Positions 4,820-8,759 of a stretch of 8,759 bases of DNA are shown one piece after another. The translations under genes were made by a program, and so were the position numbers. The notes beneath the pieces were generated by a model that was not told the DNA's origin, made no database searches, and saw nothing but the letters and a program-made list of their open reading frames with translations. Source of the stretch: an uncultured Lachnospiraceae bacterium (lineage in GTDB: Bacteria; Bacillota; Clostridia; Lachnospirales; Lachnospiraceae); the NCBI GenBank assembly GCA_910584115.1, contig CAJTYN010000130.1, positions 1 to 8,759 on the forward strand. The letters run 5' to 3'. The first letter of the stretch is position 1, and each line of letters begins with the position of its first letter.

Positions 4820-7189
4820 ATGTTTCAAGTGATCAAGCGTGACGGTCAGATCGTAGGGTTCCAGTTGGACAAGATCAGCGAGGCGATCCGCAAAGCCTTT
4901 GAGGCGAAAGAGAAGCAGTACGGGGACGACATCCTGGGCCTGCTGGGCCTGCGCGTGACGGCAGATTTTCAGGATAAGATCAAAGACGGTCAGATCACCG
5001 TTGAGGATATCCAGGACAGCGTGGAGAACGTGCTGATCCAGACCGGCTATGCAGATGTGGCGAAAGCATATATTTTATACAGGAAGCAGCGGGAGAAAGT
5101 CCGCAATATGAAGTCCACGATCCTGGACTACAAGGACATCGTGGACAGCTATGTGAAAGTAGAAGACTGGCGTGTCAAAGAAAATTCCACGGTCACCTAT
5201 TCCGTGGGCGGACTGATCCTGAACAATTCCGGGGCGGTGACGGCCAATTACTGGCTCTCAGAAGTCTACGACCAGGAGATCTCGCAGGCACATCGGGACG
5301 CGGATATCCATATCCACGACCTGTCCATGCTCACAGGATACTGCGCGGGCTGGTCCTTAAAACAACTGATCCAGGAGGGCTTAGGGGGGATCCGCGGCAA
5401 GATCACATCCTCCCCGGCCAAGCATCTGAGCGTCCTGTGCAACCAGATGGTAAATTTCCTGGGGATCATGCAGAACGAATGGGCCGGCGCCCAGGCATTC
5501 TCATCTTTTGATACATATCTGGCCCCCTTTGTGAAAACGGACGACCTCTCCTATGAAGAGGTGAAAAAGTGCATCGAGTCCTTTATCTATGGGGTCAACA
5601 CGCCCAGCCGGTGGGGGACCCAGGCGCCTTTTTCCAACATCACCCTGGACTGGACGGTGCCGGACGATCTGGCGGAGCTTCCGGCCATCGTGGGCGGGAA
5701 AGAGATGGATTTCTGCTACAAAGACTGCAAAAAAGAGATGGATATGATCAATAAAGCGTTCATCGAGACGATGGTGGAAGGGGACGCGGAAGGGCGGGGC
5801 TTCCAGTATCCGATCCCCACGTATTCCATCACAAAGGATTTTGACTGGTCGGATACAGAGAACAACCGCCTGCTCTTTGAGATGACATCCAAGTACGGAA
5901 CGCCTTATTTTTCAAATTATATCAACAGTGATATGAAGCCCAGCGACATCCGCAGCATGTGCTGCAGGCTGCGTCTGGACCTGCGGGAACTCAGGAAGAA
6001 GACCGGCGGATTCTTCGGTTCCGGGGAGAGCACCGGTTCGATCGGGGTGGTGACGGTCAATATGCCCAGGATCGCGTACAGATCCAAGACGCCGGAGGAG
6101 TTTTACAGCCGCCTGGATCGGATCATGGATCTGTCCGCCCGCTCCCTGCATATCAAGAGGGAAGTGGTCACGAAACTGTTAGATGCGGGGCTCTATCCTT
6201 ATACGAAGCGGTATCTGGGGAACTTCGACCACCATTTCTCCACCATCGGCCTGGTGGGCATGAACGAGGTGGGGTTAAATGCCTGCTGGCTGGGAGGCAG
6301 CATGGCCGACGCCAAGACCCAAAAGTTTACCAGGGAAGTGCTGGAGCATATGCGGGAGCGGCTGTCCGACTACCAGGAACAGTACGGGGAACTCTTTAAC
6401 CTGGAGGCCACTCCGGCGGAGTCGGCGGCTTACCGCCTGGCAAAACACGACCGGGAGCAGTGGCCGGATATCAAGACGGCCGGGGAGGCGGGCGATACGC
6501 CGTATTATACCAACAGCTCCCATCTCCCGGTGGGTTATACAGAGGATATCTTCGAGGCGCTGGATATCCAGGATGAGCTGCAGACACTCTACACTTCCGG
6601 GACCGTGTTCCACGGGTTCATCGGTGAGAAGCTGCCGGACTGGAAGGCGGCTGCGGCCCTGGTGCGGAAGATCGCGGAGAATTACCAGCTCCCCTATTAT
6701 ACGATCTCGCCCACATATTCTGTCTGCGCGGATCATGGGTACATCACGGGGGAACATTTCACCTGTCCGATCTGCGGGGCGCCTGCGGAAGTCTACAGCC
6801 GCATCACTGGCTATTACCGTCCGGTGCAGAACTGGAACGACGGGAAGAGCCAGGAGTATGAGAACAGGAAGCTCTACGACATCAAGTACCTGCGGGGAAA
6901 AAAGAGCAGCCACATTGTCACGATCACGGAGGACGACGTGGACATCCAGCCCATGGCCAAGACCCGGTATCTGTTCACCACCAGCACCTGCCCCAACTGT
7001 AAAGTGGCCAAGACCATGCTGGCAGATGAAAAGGTGGAGGTAGAAGTGATCGACGCGGAGGAACATCCGGATATGGCGCGCAGGTTCGGGATCAAGCAGG
7101 CCCCGACCTTAGTGGTAGGCAACGGGGAGTCGGTGGATATGTACGTCAATACATCGGATATAAGGAGATACATACAGGAACAGAGATAA
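4820..7189 (+). CDS. nrdD: Anaerobic (class III) ribonucleoside-triphosphate reductase with C-terminal redoxin domain
   Basis: This enzyme reduces ribonucleoside triphosphates to deoxynucleotides for DNA synthesis under anaerobiosis, using a glycyl radical installed by the radical-SAM activase NrdG. The protein has 789 residues from the chosen start. An ATP-cone allosteric domain covers about 1-95. The catalytic barrel follows, with C175 (GYCAGWSL), GAQAFSSFDTYLAPF (223-237), the SMCCR loop holding the probable thiyl-radical cysteine C382, and SIGVVTVNMPRIA (407-419). A zinc-type cluster comes next (C636, possibly H639, C649, C652), then the glycyl-radical motif R661-I-T-G664-Y. Residues 713-789 form an extra glutaredoxin/NrdH-like domain with a CPNC active site (C724, C727) and a cis-proline segment QAPTLVV (760-766). 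E. coli and phage T4 NrdD lack this domain and use formate. The fusion suggests use of a dithiol reductant delivered in cis. A strong promoter and two NrdR-like boxes precede it. No nrdG follows directly. Confidence 0.96.
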   Translation: MFQVIKRDGQIVGFQLDKISEAIRKAFEAKEKQYGDDILGLLGLRVTADFQDKIKDGQITVEDIQDSVENVLIQTGYADVAKAYILYRKQREKVRNMKSTILDYKDIVDSYVKVEDWRVKENSTVTYSVGGLILNNSGAVTANYWLSEVYDQEISQAHRDADIHIHDLSMLTGYCAGWSLKQLIQEGLGGIRGKITSSPAKHLSVLCNQMVNFLGIMQNEWAGAQAFSSFDTYLAPFVKTDDLSYEEVKKCIESFIYGVNTPSRWGTQAPFSNITLDWTVPDDLAELPAIVGGKEMDFCYKDCKKEMDMINKAFIETMVEGDAEGRGFQYPIPTYSITKDFDWSDTENNRLLFEMTSKYGTPYFSNYINSDMKPSDIRSMCCRLRLDLRELRKKTGGFFGSGESTGSIGVVTVNMPRIAYRSKTPEEFYSRLDRIMDLSARSLHIKREVVTKLLDAGLYPYTKRYLGNFDHHFSTIGLVGMNEVGLNACWLGGSMADAKTQKFTREVLEHMRERLSDYQEQYGELFNLEATPAESAAYRLAKHDREQWPDIKTAGEAGDTPYYTNSSHLPVGYTEDIFEALDIQDELQTLYTSGTVFHGFIGEKLPDWKAAAALVRKIAENYQLPYYTISPTYSVCADHGYITGEHFTCPICGAPAEVYSRITGYYRPVQNWNDGKSQEYENRKLYDIKYLRGKKSSHIVTITEDDVDIQPMAKTRYLFTTSTCPNCKVAKTMLADEKVEVEVIDAEEHPDMARRFGIKQAPTLVVGNGESVDMYVNTSDIRRYIQEQR

Positions 7190-7202
7190 AACAGAGATAA
7201 AA
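7181..7202 (+). repeat. 11-bp perfect tandem duplication over the nrdD stop codon
   Basis: CAGAGATAAAA occurs twice head to tail (7181-7191, 7192-7202). The first copy supplies the last Gln-Arg codons and the TAA stop of nrdD. The second repeats the stop in another frame and lies in the gap before the symporter. It looks like a small slippage duplication with no evident function. Confidence 0.8.
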
Positions 7203-7228
7203 GATCGATAACGAGGGAGAAAAGACAG

Positions 7229-8759
7229 ATGGTCATAAAAACGATGCTGCTCATCATTTTCTTTGCGGTGATGGTGGGTGTAGGGATATATTCGAGGAAA
7301 CATGCGGGCAATGTGAATGATTTCGTGCTGGGGGGCCGTTCGGTGGGCCCCTGGCTGACAGCGTTTGCCTACGGGACGTCTTATTTTTCGGCGGTGGTGT
7401 TCGTGGGGTACGCGGGGCAGTTCGGATGGAAATACGGGCTGGCATCCACGTGGATCGGGATCGGGAATGCCCTGATCGGAAGCCTGCTGGCCTGGGTGAT
7501 CCTGGGCCGCAGGACGCGGATCATGACGAATCATCTGAAGGCGGCGACCATGCCGGATTTCTTCGGAAAGCGTTTTGACAGCAGCGCCCTGCGCATCGCT
7601 GCCTCGGCGATCGCGTTCATCTTCCTGATCCCGTATACGGCATCCCTGTACAACGGGCTCTCCCGGCTGTTCGGCATGTCTTTTGACATCCCTTATACGG
7701 CCTGCGTGATCATCATGGCTGTCCTGACCGGGATCTATGTCATCCTGGGCGGCTATATGGCGACGGCGATCAATGACTTTATCCAGGGGATCGTCATGCT
7801 GGGCGGGATCGTGGCCGTGATCGGCGCTGTGTTAAATGGCCAGGGCGGTTTTATGGAAGCGGTGGCGAAACTGGCCCAGTTGGAGAGCGACGTGCCGGTG
7901 ACGGCGGGCCAGCCGGGGGCTTTTACCTCCTTTTTCGGACCGGATCCGCTAAATCTCCTGGGCGTGGTGATCCTGACTTCACTGGGGACCTGGGGCCTGC
8001 CTCAGATGGTCCACAAGTTCTATACCATCAAGGATGAGAAAGCCGTGCAGGCGGGGACGATCATCTCCACGTTCTTTGCCCTGGTCATCTCGGGGGGCTG
8101 TTATTTCCTGGGCGGCTTTGGCAGACTCTTTGAGGATCCGTCTATCTACGGGGCGGAGGGCGCGATCGTCTACGATGCGATCATCCCGTCCATGCTGTCC
8201 AGATTGCCGGATATCCTGATCGGGATCGTGATCATCCTGGTGCTGTCCGCGTCCATGTCCACTCTGTCCTCTCTGGTGCTCACGTCCAGCTCCACGCTGA
8301 CGCTGGATTTTATCAAGGGGAACATCGTGAAGGATATGAGCGATAAGCTGCAGCTCTTGGTGATGCGTGTGCTGATCGTGTTCTTCATCGCGATCTCCGT
8401 GGTCCTGGCCTTAGACCCGCCCACATTCATCGCCCAGCTGATGGGGATCTCCTGGGGTGCCCTGGCCGGAGCGTTCTTGGCGCCGTTCCTGTACGGGCTC
8501 TGCTGGAAACGGGTGACCCGCGCCGCCGTGTGGGCCAGCTTCATCTGCGGCGTGGGCATCACCGTGCTGAACATGTTCCTGCATTTCATCCAATCCCCGA
8601 TCAACGCGGGGGCCGCGGCGATGATCGCAGGGCTGGTGGTCGTGCCGGTGGTGAGCCTGCTCACGCCTGTGTTCGATAAAAAGAAAGTGGAGGAGATCTT
8701 CTCCTGCTACGACGAGACAGTATCTGTGCGCAAGAAGACCGCCCTGCCGGATGAGGTTT
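7229..8759 (+). CDS. Sodium:solute symporter (SSS family), 3' end cut by the window
   Basis: This is a polytopic inner-membrane transporter of the LeuT fold that would couple Na+ influx to uptake of an organic solute. The frame stays open for 510 codons to the window edge; PutP has 502 residues, so only a short tail is probably missing. About a dozen hydrophobic helices are visible. Family marks are DFVLGGRSVGPWLTAFAYG (31-49), the GGYMATAINDFIQG segment (174-187), and SASMSTLSS (340-348), where S344 and T345 align by eye with the Na2-site Ser/Thr of PutP. The TM2 aspartate important in PutP (D55 in GASDMSG) is replaced here by tyrosine (Y52 in GTSYFS), arguing against simple proline transport. 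The start has a GAGGGA site (7213-7218), 10 nt upstream. It begins 39 nt after nrdD, with no terminator between, so some co-transcription is likely. The substrate is unknown. Confidence 0.92.
   Translation, partial: MVIKTMLLIIFFAVMVGVGIYSRKHAGNVNDFVLGGRSVGPWLTAFAYGTSYFSAVVFVGYAGQFGWKYGLASTWIGIGNALIGSLLAWVILGRRTRIMTNHLKAATMPDFFGKRFDSSALRIAASAIAFIFLIPYTASLYNGLSRLFGMSFDIPYTACVIIMAVLTGIYVILGGYMATAINDFIQGIVMLGGIVAVIGAVLNGQGGFMEAVAKLAQLESDVPVTAGQPGAFTSFFGPDPLNLLGVVILTSLGTWGLPQMVHKFYTIKDEKAVQAGTIISTFFALVISGGCYFLGGFGRLFEDPSIYGAEGAIVYDAIIPSMLSRLPDILIGIVIILVLSASMSTLSSLVLTSSSTLTLDFIKGNIVKDMSDKLQLLVMRVLIVFFIAISVVLALDPPTFIAQLMGISWGALAGAFLAPFLYGLCWKRVTRAAVWASFICGVGITVLNMFLHFIQSPINAGAAAMIAGLVVVPVVSLLTPVFDKKKVEEIFSCYDETVSVRKKTALPDEV

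Noticed and set aside
6275..7066. Antisense open frame (263 codons) opposite nrdD
   Set aside because: It lies wholly within a firmly identified gene whose own frame carries conserved catalytic motifs. No independent coding signal is visible.

Overview
The window looks like chromosome from a G+C-rich member of the Clostridia, most likely a Lachnospiraceae-type gut anaerobe. This is inferred from the RF1 sequence style (PET anticodon motif, GNGGQC loop), an oxygen-sensitive class III ribonucleotide reductase, strong AGGAGG-type ribosome binding sites and a Gram-positive style lipoprotein. No genus can be named from sequence alone. All six recognised genes lie on the + strand. I see no prophage, CRISPR array, IS element, tRNA or rRNA.

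Positions 1-188 hold no convincing gene. They hold two 70-bp direct repeats (67/70 identical, period 108 bp). Each can fold into a nested stem-loop, and the second copy runs into the ribosome binding site of prfA. Positions 189-4641 form a tight, probably co-transcribed run: prfA (release factor 1), a single-domain sugar-type nucleotidyltransferase, glmM (phosphoglucosamine mutase) and a TPR lipoprotein. Gaps are 48, 24 and 4 nt, and a weak hairpin overlaps the last stop codon. The logic is translation termination plus cell-envelope precursor synthesis; the nucleotidyltransferase and lipoprotein have no assigned substrate or partner.

Positions 4642-4819 are a compact regulatory region: two NrdR-box-like palindromes 32 bp apart, then a strong extended -10 promoter with a 17-bp spacer. 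They precede nrdD, an anaerobic ribonucleoside-triphosphate reductase whose C-terminus carries a fused glutaredoxin/NrdH-like domain with a CPNC active site. The fusion suggests that the enzyme carries its own redoxin reductant. No nrdG activase gene follows directly. A sodium:solute symporter of unknown substrate starts 39 nt downstream and runs off the window end.

The most interesting points are the NrdD-redoxin fusion, its probable NrdR operator pair, and the structured repeat pair ahead of prfA. I found no clearly new multi-gene system here.
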